This document shows, one piece after another, positions 1-7,976 of a stretch of 64,000 nt of DNA (positions are counted from its first letter, which is position 1; every line of letters starts with the position of its first letter). Origin of the DNA: Paractinoplanes ovalisporus (GTDB lineage Bacteria; Actinomycetota; Actinomycetes; Mycobacteriales; Micromonosporaceae); NCBI RefSeq assembly GCF_016834655.1, contig NZ_JAENHP010000010.1, forward strand, positions 62,001-126,000. Direction: 5' to 3'. Under the pieces are notes generated by a model, which worked only from the letters and a program-made list of their open reading frames with translations, was not told the DNA's origin and made no database searches. The position numbers and the translations under genes were made by a program.

Positions 1-435
1 ACGGAGTTGGTCGTCGCGGCCGCCGAGCACCTGCAGGCCGATGTCACGGTTCCGGACGAGGGGTCACTCCGCGAAGACCTGGTGATCTGCGTACGCCACT
101 ACGTCTCACCGGATGCGAGAGCCGCCCTCGTGCTGGCGAACGTGCTGGCCGAGGCGTCGCGGGACGGCGAGGTGCGCGGGGCTGCGACCGAGGTGATCGG
201 CCGTCCCCCGGCCCGGGCGCTGCGCACGGTCATCGAGCGCGCCGTCGCCCGTGGTGACGTGGACCCGTCGGTCCCGGTCGACCTGATCGCGTCGATCGTC
301 CCGTCCGTGGCGTTTCGCCAGGTCGTCCTCGAACATCGCGGCCTGGACGAGCCCACGGCCGTCGCGCTCGTCGACGACGTGCTGCTGCCGGCCCTGGGTG
401 TCCGGTCCGGGCGCGGCGGATCCGGCGCCCACTGA
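1..435 (+). CDS. TetR-family regulator, C-terminal ligand-binding part (5' end outside window)
   Basis: The reading frame is open at the left edge, so only the last 144 residues are visible. They are all-helical and alanine/valine rich, and end with a pattern (helix, then LIASIVPSVAFRQVV, then a short helix LVDDVLLPALG) typical of the C-terminal ligand/dimerisation domain of TetR/AcrR repressors such as the TetR_C_11/16-like groups. The helix-turn-helix half lies upstream of the window, so target and ligand cannot be inferred. It converges on the next TetR gene with a gap of about 95 nt that holds no gene. Family call is by fold pattern only. Confidence 0.6.
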   Translation, partial: TELVVAAAEHLQADVTVPDEGSLREDLVICVRHYVSPDARAALVLANVLAEASRDGEVRGAATEVIGRPPARALRTVIERAVARGDVDPSVPVDLIASIVPSVAFRQVVLEHRGLDEPTAVALVDDVLLPALGVRSGRGGSGAH

Positions 436-531
436 GCGTTCCGTACGGGGAAGGAATTTGCTCCCTCCGTACGAAGTCACGGACGTCACCGGAGCGGAGC
501 ACCCGTTCCCCGGGGTGGCGATTCGGGCTGG

Positions 532-1128
532 TCAGTGCTCCGCCGGGCCGGAGGAGATTTCGATCAGCCGTTCCACCCCGCGCAGGAACGTCTCGCTGAT
601 CAACGCCGGGTCGAACAGGCAGCCGGCCGCCATGGCGCCGTCGCGGATCATGACGAAGTGGCGGGCGGCCGGCTCGGCCGGTGCACCTCGGAGCCGGGTC
701 AGCAGGCCGGTGACGGTGTCCAGGAACCAGGCGCGGTGGGCCAGGACGGCCTGGTGCACCGGGGAGCTGGGGTCGGGATATTCGGCGACGGCGTTCAAGA
801 AGGCGCAGCCCCGGAAGCCGGGGGACTGGATGCCGTCGGCGATCGACCGGCCGAGGGCGCGCAGGGCGTCGGCCGGTGGCAACCCGGCCGTGACGGCACG
901 CTCGGCCTGACCGCGTATGGCCTGGTCGGCTTCGGTCAGATAGGCGAGAACCAGGTCCTGTTTGCCGGGGAAGTGCCGGTAGAGGGTCGCCCGCGTCACC
1001 TGCGCCTCCGTGACGATGCGTTCGATGCCGACCTTGTGGATGCCTTCCGTGTAGAAGATCCTCGTGGCCGTCTCGAGCAGCCGGGACCGTGCTTCCGACG
1101 GCCGGCCCTCGGGTTCGATGTGTTCCAT
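532..1128 (-). CDS. TetR/AcrR family transcriptional repressor
   Basis: A 198-residue regulator. The N-terminal helix-turn-helix spans about residues 12-58 (LLETATRIFYTEGIHKVGIE, then TRATLYRHFPGKQDLV), followed by a ligand-binding domain containing GFRGCAFLNAVAEYPD and RHFVMIRDGAMAAG, a combination seen in TetR proteins that control electrophile or hydrolase genes. ATG at 1128 is chosen because the longer frame upstream has no TetR character and would run through the operator at 1148-1159. It is divergent from the flavoprotein gene at 1354 and is closely related in sequence to the TetR encoded at 3691-4296. Both carry the same GAACGTTC dyad just upstream, so autorepression and shared control are likely (inference). 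Confidence 0.9.
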   Translation of the reverse strand: MEHIEPEGRPSEARSRLLETATRIFYTEGIHKVGIERIVTEAQVTRATLYRHFPGKQDLVLAYLTEADQAIRGQAERAVTAGLPPADALRALGRSIADGIQSPGFRGCAFLNAVAEYPDPSSPVHQAVLAHRAWFLDTVTGLLTRLRGAPAEPAARHFVMIRDGAMAAGCLFDPALISETFLRGVERLIEISSGPAEH

Positions 1129-1147
1129 CCACAGCACTCTAGCGGAC

Positions 1148-1159
1148 AGAACGTTCGTT
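1148..1159. promoter_or_regulatory. Putative TetR operator, copy 1 (upstream of the minus-strand TetR gene)
   Basis: The sequence AGAACGTTCGTT contains the perfect 8-bp palindrome GAACGTTC (1149-1156). It lies 20 nt upstream of the TetR start at 1128, the expected place for an autoregulatory operator. The flank TCTAGCGGnnAGAACGTTCG is shared almost exactly with the copy upstream of the second TetR gene near 4316. The role is inferred from position and recurrence. Confidence 0.6.
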
Positions 1160-1235
1160 ACTGCAAGAGCAATCTTCTCGGTCGAGATCCTTGATGAAGG
1201 CGCCGTACGGATTTCTGTGACGTAGACATCGAATA

Positions 1236-1243
1236 GAACGTTC
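1236..1243. promoter_or_regulatory. Putative TetR operator, copy 2 (divergent promoter region)
   Basis: A second GAACGTTC palindrome, in the context ATAGAACGTTCGGTATTGAC, lies midway between the TetR gene (start 1128) and the flavoprotein gene (start 1354). The following TTGAC could be part of a plus-strand promoter -35 element. The operator role is an inference from repetition of the same dyad three times in 150 bp. Confidence 0.55.
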
Positions 1244-1288
1244 GGTATTGACATTGCTTCTTCGCCTCGCCATCGTAGTTCTCAGATA

Positions 1289-1296
1289 GAACGTTC
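1289..1296. promoter_or_regulatory. Putative TetR operator, copy 3 (upstream of flavoprotein operon)
   Basis: A third GAACGTTC palindrome (context GATAGAACGTTCGTTCTTC) sits 58 nt upstream of the flavoprotein ATG at 1354. A repressor bound here would block transcription of the reductase-hydrolase pair. It matches copy 1 over AGAACGTTCGTT. Confidence 0.6.
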
Positions 1297-1353
1297 GTTC
1301 TTCTCGTTTGAAGAGGCGATCGCTCGAAGAAGCTCGAGGCAAAGGAAGCTGAC

Positions 1354-2775
1354 ATGGACAACATCACGTACGACGTGGTCGTGATCGGCGCCGGCCCGGT
1401 CGGGGAGAACGTGGCCGACCGCGCGGTGCAGGGCGGCCTGAGCGTCGCCATCGTCGAGCGCGAGCTGGTCGGCGGTGAATGCTCCTACTGGGCGTGCATG
1501 CCGACCAAGGCCCTGCTGCGCAGCACCAGCGCACTACGAGCGGCCCGTCAGGTGCCCGGCGCCCGGGAGGCAGTGACCGGCACTCTCGACGCGACCGCGG
1601 TGCTGGCCCGCCGGGACTCCTTCGCCTCCCACTGGAAGGACGACGGCCAGGTGTCCTGGCTCGAGTCGGCCGGGATCGAGCTGTACCGCGGTCAGGGCCG
1701 CATCAGCGGGGAGCGGATGGTCGAGGTCACCGGCGCCGACGGCGTCGTGACCACGCTGACCGCCCGGCACGCGGTGGTCGTCGCGACCGGCAGCAGCGCC
1801 CTGCTGCCCGACATCGACGGCCTGCGCGACGCCCGGCCGTGGAGCAGCCGGGAAGCAGCCGCCGCAACTGGGGTTCCTGCTCGGCTGGCCGTCATCGGTG
1901 GCGGTGTCGTGGCGTCGGAGATGGCGACCGCGTTCACCAGCCTGGGCTCCACGGTCACGCTGCTGGCCCGCGACGGCGTGCTGCACCTGGCCGAGCCGTT
2001 CGCCGGCGAGCGGGTCACCGCCGCGCTGCGTGAGTCCGGAGTGGACGTCCGCATCGGCGCCGAGGCGGCCTCGGTCGTACGCGATGAGTCCGGAACAGTG
2101 CACATCACCTTGACCGACGGCGCGCAGATCGAGGCGGACGAGGTCCTGGTCGCCATCGGACGCACGCCCAACACCCTGGACATCGGCCTGGACCGCATCG
2201 GTCTCAAGCCCGGCGCCTGGCTGACCGTCGACGACGCGCTGCGGGTCGACGGCGCCGGCGACTGGCTGTACGCCGCGGGTGACGTGAACCGGCGGGCGTT
2301 GCTGACCCACCAGGGCAAGTACCAGGCCCGGGCCCTGGGCGACGCGCTCGTCGCCCGCGCCGACGGCCGGACCGCCGACACCGGTGCGTGGGGCCGGCAT
2401 GCGGTCACCGCCGACGAGCGGGCCGTCCCGCAGGTCGTGTTCACCGAACCCGAGGTGGCGTCGGTCGGCCTGACCGCAGCCGCCGCCGAGAAGGCCGGAC
2501 TGAACATCCGGGTCGTCGACTACAACCTGGGCTCCGTCTCGGGCGCGGTTCTGCACGCCGAGGGCTACCAGGGCCACGCCCGCATGGTCGTGGACGAGGA
2601 CCGCAAGGTGATCGTCGGTTTCACCCTGGTCGGCCCGGACGTGGCCGAACTGATCCACGCCGCCACCATCGCGATCGTCGGCGAGGTCCCGATCGACCGG
2701 CTCTGGCACGCCGTCCCGTCGTTCCCCACGGTCAGCGAGGTCTGGCTGCGCCTGCTGGAGACCTACGGCCGCTGA
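1354..2775 (+). CDS. FAD-dependent pyridine nucleotide-disulfide oxidoreductase (class I)
   Basis: A 473-residue flavoprotein of the dihydrolipoamide dehydrogenase/mercuric reductase family. The FAD-binding GAGPVGENVAD motif is near residue 12. The redox-active disulfide is C43 and C48 in GGECSYWACMPTK, the NAD(P)H-binding GGGVVASEMA motif is near 190, the second FAD motif YAAGDVN is near 308, and the dimer-interface end reads HAVPSFPTVSEVW. These parts are all present, so it should be catalytic. The HAVPSFPTVSE end differs from the HxHPTxSE of true lipoamide dehydrogenases, so the disulfide substrate is unknown. An AGGAAG ribosome site precedes the ATG. It is cotranscribed with the hydrolase 30 nt downstream and sits behind the TetR operators. 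Confidence 0.88.
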   Translation: MDNITYDVVVIGAGPVGENVADRAVQGGLSVAIVERELVGGECSYWACMPTKALLRSTSALRAARQVPGAREAVTGTLDATAVLARRDSFASHWKDDGQVSWLESAGIELYRGQGRISGERMVEVTGADGVVTTLTARHAVVVATGSSALLPDIDGLRDARPWSSREAAAATGVPARLAVIGGGVVASEMATAFTSLGSTVTLLARDGVLHLAEPFAGERVTAALRESGVDVRIGAEAASVVRDESGTVHITLTDGAQIEADEVLVAIGRTPNTLDIGLDRIGLKPGAWLTVDDALRVDGAGDWLYAAGDVNRRALLTHQGKYQARALGDALVARADGRTADTGAWGRHAVTADERAVPQVVFTEPEVASVGLTAAAAEKAGLNIRVVDYNLGSVSGAVLHAEGYQGHARMVVDEDRKVIVGFTLVGPDVAELIHAATIAIVGEVPIDRLWHAVPSFPTVSEVWLRLLETYGR

Positions 2776-2805
2776 CCGGCCACCCTGACGAAAGGAAGAT
2801 CTGCC

Positions 2806-3597
2806 ATGCGTTTCCGTCCGTCCCGTCGTGCCGCCGTCGTCGGTGCGACCACCCTGGCCCTGCTGGGCGCCGCCGCTGTTCCGGCCGCGGCCATGACCTC
2901 CGGCCACAGCGCCAAGCCGGCCAAGCCGACCGTGGTGCTCGTGCACGGCGCGTGGGCCGACTCGTCCAGCTGGAACCCGGTCATGGAGCGGCTGCGCCAC
3001 GACGGATATCCGGTGCGCGCGATCGCCAACCCGCTGCAGGGGCTGACCAGCGACACCGCGTACGTGACGAGCTATCTCGCCACCATCAAGGGGCCGAAGG
3101 TGCTGGTCGGACACTCGTACGGGGGTGCCGTCATCACCAACGCCGCCACCGCCGTGCCCGACGTGAAGTCCCTGGTCTACATCGCCGGGTTCATCCCGGC
3201 CAAGGGGGAGACCATCGGCGAGCTGGCCGCGAGGTCCACCCCCGCCCTGCCGCTGATCCCGACCCAGGTGCCCGGCGGCACGGAGGTCGTCATCGACCCG
3301 GCCAAGTTCCGCGAGGCGTTCGCCGGCGACCTGAACCGGACCGATGCGGCCAATCTGGCGGCGACCCAGCGCCCGGCCAACACCAACGCGGTCACCGACG
3401 CCAGCGTGACCGAGGGATTCCGCACGATCCCGTCGTACGCGCTGGTGACGCGCCAGGACAAGGCGATCAACCCGGCCGTCCAGCGGTTCATGACGACCCG
3501 CGCCCACGCCCGTACGACTGAGGTCGACGCCTCGCACGCGGTCATGCTCAGCCGCCCCGACGCCGTTACGAAGGTCATCGAGCAGGCCTCGCGATGA
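2806..3597 (+). CDS. Secreted alpha/beta hydrolase
   Basis: A 263-residue protein. Residues 1-29 form a signal peptide (RRAA start, hydrophobic ATTLALLGAAAV, AAA end). The mature part has the oxyanion motif VLVHGAWADSSSW and the nucleophile elbow VGHSYGG with Ser at about 104; a late His in DASHAVML (about 248) completes a plausible triad. Family: small esterase-like alpha/beta hydrolases (EstC-like). The acyl substrate cannot be told. It follows the flavoprotein by 30 nt with its own AAAGGAAG ribosome site, so the two form an operon, flanked by paralogous TetR genes. Confidence 0.88.
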   Translation: MRFRPSRRAAVVGATTLALLGAAAVPAAAMTSGHSAKPAKPTVVLVHGAWADSSSWNPVMERLRHDGYPVRAIANPLQGLTSDTAYVTSYLATIKGPKVLVGHSYGGAVITNAATAVPDVKSLVYIAGFIPAKGETIGELAARSTPALPLIPTQVPGGTEVVIDPAKFREAFAGDLNRTDAANLAATQRPANTNAVTDASVTEGFRTIPSYALVTRQDKAINPAVQRFMTTRAHARTTEVDASHAVMLSRPDAVTKVIEQASR

Positions 3598-3600
3598 CTC

Positions 3601-3684
3601 TCGCGCCCGGACGTGCTTAGAGCCACACGGCCCGGGCGCGAAGGAGGCGGCGGTCCGCTCTGTTCCCCCAGCAGCGGACCGCCG
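3601..3684. terminator. Two tandem hairpins between convergent genes, likely bidirectional terminator
   Basis: Hairpin A pairs TCGCGCCCGG (3601-3610) with CCGGGCGCGA (3632-3641). Hairpin B pairs CGGCGGTCCGCT (3648-3659) with AGCGGACCGCCG (3673-3684), a 12-bp stem with a 13-nt loop rich in C/T. They occupy nearly the whole gap between the stop of the hydrolase (3597) and the stop of the convergent TetR gene (3691). No long T tract follows, as is usual in actinomycete terminators. Confidence 0.65.
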
Positions 3685-3690
3685 TCGAGG

Positions 3691-4296
3691 CTACGCGGCG
3701 GAGGCGGACTCGCGCTGGCCGTGGATGCGGACCAGACCCTCGACGCCGCGCAGGAAAGTGTCGACCACCAGGGCGGGGTCGAACAGGCAGCCGGCCGCCA
3801 TGGCGCCGTCGCGCAGCATGACGAAGTGACGGGCGGCGGCGTCCGATGAATCCTCGGCGACCTGCGCCATCAGCGTGGTCAGCGTGTCGAGGAACCACTG
3901 GCGATGGGCGATGATCTGCTGGTGCACCGGGTGGTTGACGTCGGGGAACTCGGCGGCGGCGTTCAGGAAGGCGCACCCGCGGAAACCCGCCGTCCGGATG
4001 TTCGCGGCGATGGCTTCGGCGATGGCCAGCAGGGAGTCGGCCGCCGTCGAGTGGGCGGCGATGGCCGCGGTGAAGGCGGCCCGCTCCATCTGGTGAACCT
4101 CCTGCAGATAGGTCACCACCAGGTCGTCCTTGCTGGGGAAATGCCGATAGAAGGTGGCCCGGGTGACCTTGGCGTCGGCGATGATGCGGTCGACGCCGAC
4201 GGAGTGGATGCCGTCGGCGTAGAAGATCTGGGTGGCCGTGCTGAGAAGCCGCTGCCGGGCTTCGGAGGGACGGGTTTCGGTGGCGCCGCGGGTCAT
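3691..4296 (-). CDS. TetR/AcrR family transcriptional repressor (paralogue of the gene at 532-1128)
   Basis: A 201-residue regulator. The helix-turn-helix lies around residues 17-62 (LLSTATQIFYADGIHSVGVD, then TRATFYRHFPSKDDLVV). The ligand domain shares GFRGCAFLNAAAEFPD, AHRQWFLDTLTTLM and RHFVMLRDGAMAAGCLFDPAL with the TetR at 532-1128, making the two clear paralogues. ATG at 4296 is 19 nt from the GAACGTTC dyad at 4316, matching the arrangement of the first TetR. The two repressors flank the flavoprotein-hydrolase operon; they may bind the same sites and respond to different ligands (inference). Confidence 0.9.
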   Translation of the reverse strand: MTRGATETRPSEARQRLLSTATQIFYADGIHSVGVDRIIADAKVTRATFYRHFPSKDDLVVTYLQEVHQMERAAFTAAIAAHSTAADSLLAIAEAIAANIRTAGFRGCAFLNAAAEFPDVNHPVHQQIIAHRQWFLDTLTTLMAQVAEDSSDAAARHFVMLRDGAMAAGCLFDPALVVDTFLRGVEGLVRIHGQRESASAA

Positions 4297-4315
4297 GCAC
4301 CCATTCTAGCGGGGA

Positions 4316-4323
4316 GAACGTTC
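4316..4323. promoter_or_regulatory. Putative TetR operator, copy 4 (upstream of second TetR gene)
   Basis: GAACGTTC in the context TTCTAGCGGGGAGAACGTTCGG, 19 nt upstream of the second TetR start. The sequence to the left of the palindrome (TCTAGCGG) is also present at copy 1, so similarity extends beyond the palindrome, as expected for a duplicated promoter-operator. Confidence 0.6.
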
Positions 4324-4404
4324 GGTCTGAAACGCTCGATGGATGCTCAGGAGGCAGACTGGAGCGTCCATGCCGGCGCAGGCGAGCGGACCGCCGGCCG
4401 CGGC

Positions 4405-5274
4405 TCAGAAGACGGCCAGGGGATTGACCGGTAGTCCCGTGGTGCCGACGATCCGAGGGGCGGCGACCACGAACTGGAACGTCCACCTCTCCAACCGCTC
4501 ACAGACCGCGGCCAGGTTCTCCGGATCGGCGGCGTCGATCAGCGGGATGGCCAACCGGCCCAGCGCGAACCGGTGCAGGGCGCCAGGTGTCTCGCCCGGA
4601 AGCGGTGGCCGCGCATCGCCGATGTCACCGGCGTAGACGGCGATCCCGTGTTCGTGCATCCAACGGACCGCGTCGAGGGTCATCCCCGGCAGCGGCTGGT
4701 CGCCGTCGACGACCCGGTCCCAGCCCCCGCGGACCACCAGGGCGTCGCCCGGCAGCACCCGTACGCCCGCGCGGGCCGCCGCCGTGTCCAGGTCAGCACC
4801 GGTCACCGGGTGTCCGGGACTCAACCGTCGGCCCGGGGCCAGGTCGAGCAGAACCCCACGGGTGAGGATGCCATCGCCGTAGACGTCAGCGGCGCCGTGC
4901 CGCACACCGGTGGGGCCGGAGCTGTCCGCCACGTCGACACCGGGGTACACGCGGCCACCCTCGGCCCAGTGCCCCAGGCCGTCCAGGTGGGTGACCTCGG
5001 GGTGGTGAGTAGTCACGATCATCACCTCGGCCATGGCCGGAGCTCCGAAACCGGTGAACAGCATGGCCGTCTGCACCGCGGTCGTGGCCGCGGTCGTCGG
5101 TGCCATCGGCCCGCCGGTCAGAGGGAACGGCGTGGTGGCCCGGGCGATCGACACGGTCAGGCCGATGCGGGCCTCGGCAACGCCGCGGGCGCGCACCTCG
5201 TCGGTGATGAGATTGACGGCGCCGCGCTGGTCGCTGTCACCCCAGCGGCCCCAGTTGCTCGGAAAATCTGACAT
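4405..5274 (-). CDS. Cyclase-family metal-dependent hydrolase (kynurenine formamidase-like fold)
   Basis: A 289-residue member of the Cyclase/KynB-like family (PF04199 type). The metal-site region reads TTHHPEVTHLDGLGHW near residue 87; the canonical form is HxGTHxDxxxH, so the core THxDxxxH is kept and the preceding segment differs. ALVVRGGWD and AGDIGDARPP are also family-typical. ATG at 5274 is chosen; four in-frame Met codons further upstream encode a low-complexity MGSIMGS stretch that is unlikely to be translated. It is divergent from the STAND ATPase at 5363 with an 88-nt shared promoter region. Substrate unknown; a cyclic amide or ester is typical of the family. Confidence 0.8.
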   Translation of the reverse strand: MSDFPSNWGRWGDSDQRGAVNLITDEVRARGVAEARIGLTVSIARATTPFPLTGGPMAPTTAATTAVQTAMLFTGFGAPAMAEVMIVTTHHPEVTHLDGLGHWAEGGRVYPGVDVADSSGPTGVRHGAADVYGDGILTRGVLLDLAPGRRLSPGHPVTGADLDTAAARAGVRVLPGDALVVRGGWDRVVDGDQPLPGMTLDAVRWMHEHGIAVYAGDIGDARPPLPGETPGALHRFALGRLAIPLIDAADPENLAAVCERLERWTFQFVVAAPRIVGTTGLPVNPLAVF

Positions 5275-5362
5275 GCCACCCATCATCGACGGGCCGGAGC
5301 CCACACGACTGCCCATGATGCTGCCCATCCGGTGCCTACCGGCCGACGGTTACAGTCGGCGG

Positions 5363-7345
5363 ATGGCCCGGCTCGCGGACACCCTGGACGGCCTGCGGCG
5401 CCGGTCGTTCGTAGGCCGCGACGCGGAGATCGCCCTGTTCCGCGCGGCGATGGCCGGCCCCGGCGTGCTGTTCGTGCACGGTGTCGGCGGGGTGGGCAAG
5501 ACCTGGCTGCTCAATCGGTTCGCGGAGATCGCCGCCGAGCTGGGCCGTGTTCCGGTTCGCATCGACGCCCGGCACCTGGCCCCCGGCGCGCTGCCCGGGC
5601 TGTCCGGCGTGCCGAGTCCGGTGCTTTTCCTCGACACGTACGAGCTGCTGGAACCCCTCGACGACTGGATTCGCGAGCATTACCTGCCGTCGTTGCCGGC
5701 GGACTGCCTGGTCGTGATCGCCGGACGGAGGGCGCCGCGGCCGCCGTGGCGGGCCGATCCGGCGTGGCGGGAACTGACCCGGGTCGTACCGCTGGGCCGT
5801 CTGTCCGCCGATGACGGGGCCGGATATCTGGCCGCCCAGAACGTCGCGGCGGCGCTGCAGCCGCGGCTTCTGTCGATCGCGCACGGCCACCCGCTCACCC
5901 TGGCGCTGCTGACCGACGCGGTGCGCCGTGGAGTCACGCCGCGCGGCCTGAACGACGTCCCCGACGTGGTGGGCGCCCTGGTGACGCGGCTGCTCGCGGA
6001 GGCGCCGAGCGCCCGGCACCGGATCGCGCTCGAAGCCTGCGCGCTGGTGCCGGCCACCACCGAGAACTACCTGCGCTCGATGCTCGGCGACGACGCCGGC
6101 GAGCTGTTCGCCTGGCTCCGCGCACAGTCGTTCGTCGACGAGGGTCCGTACGGACTGTTTCCGCACGACATCGTCCGCGACGTCCTCGACGCCGACCTGC
6201 GCTGGCGTGACCCGCAGCGGCACGCCGACAACTACCGTCGCAAGCTCGCCGCCTTCCAGGACCAGGTGCGGGCCGTGACCGGGCGGCGGGAGCAACTCGA
6301 ACTGGTCGCACGGATGGTCGTGCTCAACGGCGCCCGTTCCCGGCTCACCGCACTGAACGCGTTGCCACCGACGTTCGGCGCGTACGTCGACGACCTGCGC
6401 CACGACGACCAGGGGCCGATCGCCGCGATGACGGCCGCGTGGCAGGGCCGGGAGCAGGCGCGCCTGGTCGCGTACTGGATGAACCGCCGCCCGGAGGCCT
6501 TTCACATCTTCCGCGATGCCGACCAGGAACTCCGGGGCTACGCCGCCTGCCTGGACCTGACCGAGGCCGACCTGGGCGCTGATCCCGGTGTCGACTCGAT
6601 GTGGCGGTACGCCGTCAAGCACGGCCCGCCCCGCTCCGGTGAGCGGATCCGGGCCTGGCGTTTCTTCCTCGACCGCGACCAGGGTCAGCGCCCGTCGCCG
6701 TCCATGACCCTGTTCGTCGCCGATCAGATGCTCGACATCCTGCTGCTGGGCGCCGACACGGCCTGGAGCCTGGCCGGGGCGTGGGAGGACGCCGATCTGT
6801 GGGGCCCGGCCATGGGCTTTCTCGACTTCTGGCCGGCCGACGGCGCGGAGTACGAGGTGGGCCCGACGTCGTACGCGGTGTTCGCCCACGACTGGCGCCG
6901 CGTCGACGGGACGGAGTGGGCGCGAGCGCTGTACGACCGGCAGCTGGGTGTGTCGAACGACCGGGCGAGCGAAGAGGACGGCGTGCCGGTGCTCGCCGAG
7001 CCGGAGTTCGCCGACGCGGTCCGCGCCGCGCTACGCCACCTGCACGACCCGGACCGGTTGCGGACGAACCCGCTGCTGCGGTCGAGAATTTTGCGGCAAA
7101 AGGCCCCGGATGAAAGCGGCCGGATGGTGGCGCTGCGGGAGCTGATAGAGGCGGGCATCGGCACCCTGGACCCCGCCCTGGCCGACCTGATGAGCCGGAC
7201 GTTCCTGCGGCCGACGACCACACAGGCCAGGGTTGCCGCCACGCTGCACCTGTCGTTCAACACCTACCGCCGCCACCGCGACCGGGCGATCAGCCGGCTC
7301 ACCGCTTGGCTCTGGGACCACGAAACCGGCCCGGCCCGGCTCTGA
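5363..7345 (+). CDS. STAND-type ATP-binding regulator with C-terminal helix-turn-helix
   Basis: A 660-residue protein. It starts RRRSFVGRDAEIALFRAAM, followed by a Walker A motif HGVGGVGKTWLL at about residues 45-56 and a Walker B-like VLFLDTYELLE near 90, as in AAA_16/STAND ATPases related to LuxR/MalT regulators. A long helical middle region resembles superhelical sensor repeats but no repeat unit is clear. The last 50 residues (TTQARVAATLHLSFNTYRRH, then RDRAISRLTAWLW) form a sigma4/HTH-like DNA-binding element. The ATG at 5363 is used because the frame upstream is antisense to the cyclase gene. The inducer is unknown; the divergent cyclase gene is its most likely target (inference). Confidence 0.8.
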   Translation: MARLADTLDGLRRRSFVGRDAEIALFRAAMAGPGVLFVHGVGGVGKTWLLNRFAEIAAELGRVPVRIDARHLAPGALPGLSGVPSPVLFLDTYELLEPLDDWIREHYLPSLPADCLVVIAGRRAPRPPWRADPAWRELTRVVPLGRLSADDGAGYLAAQNVAAALQPRLLSIAHGHPLTLALLTDAVRRGVTPRGLNDVPDVVGALVTRLLAEAPSARHRIALEACALVPATTENYLRSMLGDDAGELFAWLRAQSFVDEGPYGLFPHDIVRDVLDADLRWRDPQRHADNYRRKLAAFQDQVRAVTGRREQLELVARMVVLNGARSRLTALNALPPTFGAYVDDLRHDDQGPIAAMTAAWQGREQARLVAYWMNRRPEAFHIFRDADQELRGYAACLDLTEADLGADPGVDSMWRYAVKHGPPRSGERIRAWRFFLDRDQGQRPSPSMTLFVADQMLDILLLGADTAWSLAGAWEDADLWGPAMGFLDFWPADGAEYEVGPTSYAVFAHDWRRVDGTEWARALYDRQLGVSNDRASEEDGVPVLAEPEFADAVRAALRHLHDPDRLRTNPLLRSRILRQKAPDESGRMVALRELIEAGIGTLDPALADLMSRTFLRPTTTQARVAATLHLSFNTYRRHRDRAISRLTAWLWDHETGPARL

Positions 7346-7379
7346 TCCTCAAGTGGCTGGTGCCGGTGCCGGCCTGAGA

Positions 7380-7690
7380 TCAATGAGCGTGATCGGCGCC
7401 GATCCGCTCCGAGATCTCGAACATGTTGCCCCACGGGTCACGGAAGAAGGCCAGCCGGGCGCTGATGTCGTCGATCTCGAAGGGCGCGTTGACGACGTCC
7501 ACGCCGCGGCGGCGGAGCTCGGCCAGCGTGTCGTCGACGCTGTCGACCGACAGGCAGACGTGGTTGTAGCCGTTCACCGACAGGCTCGCGTCCACGTCCG
7601 GGAACTCGGTCTGGGCCGTTGCGCCCGGCCCGGCGAGAATTTCGAGATGGAAGTCAACCCGGTTCGGGCTGATCGCCGCCGGAACCGCGG
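7380..7690 (-). pseudogene. Fragment of a VOC/glyoxalase-like protein (N-terminal half missing)
   Basis: The C-terminal half of a vicinal-oxygen-chelate protein: VNGYNHVCLSVDSVDDTLAEL begins a babb module and ends LAFFRDPWGNMFEISER, with the typical metal-site Glu. In the same frame, upstream residues RVDFHLEILAGPG also fit the family, but before about 7690 similarity stops and the codons lie antisense to a LuxR fragment. A full single-domain VOC gene would need about 60-150 more residues. A GTG at 7595 could start a 71-residue remnant. The simplest reading is loss of the 5' part by deletion. Confidence 0.65.
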
Positions 7691-7691
7691 C

Positions 7692-7976
7692 GTTGGGGCG
7701 TCGCCGTGGCGGGAACGAGCCGAGAACGAGCTGCGGGCGACCGGGCTGTCACGCCCCCGCGCCCGGAACCGGCCGCCGGAGCTGACGGCCCGCGAGCGGG
7801 AGATCGCGGAGCTGGCGGCGGCCGGGCTCACGAGCAAGGAGATCGGCGAACGGCTCTTCCTGTCCCACCGCACGGTCGGTTCGCACCTCTACCAGGTCTT
7901 CCCGAAGCTCGGGCTGCGCGGCCGGGCCGGTCTGCGCGACGCGCTGCAGGCGTTGGCTTCCCCGCCTAACCTTTGA
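7692..7976 (+). pseudogene. Fragment of a LuxR-family regulator (C-terminal HTH only)
   Basis: About 90 residues matching the extreme C-terminus of large actinobacterial LuxR ATPase regulators: WRERAENELRATG, then the GerE/LuxR helix-turn-helix LTAREREIAELAAAGLTSKE, RLFLSHRTVGSHLYQVFPKL. The frame remains open upstream to 7233, but that part is antisense to the VOC fragment and to the STAND gene end and has no protein character. No start or ribosome site is placed properly for the fragment. It overlaps the end of the minus-strand permease gene at 7966 by 11 nt. Confidence 0.7.

Noticed and set aside
1534..3537. 667-codon minus-strand open frame opposite the flavoprotein and hydrolase
   Set aside because: Antisense to two genes with complete catalytic motifs; composition is Gly/Arg/Asp low complexity.
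7233..7691. Upstream part of the open frame that ends in the LuxR helix-turn-helix
   Set aside because: This part is antisense to the VOC fragment and overlaps the STAND gene end; only the C-terminal 90 residues look like protein, so a full 247-residue gene was not called.
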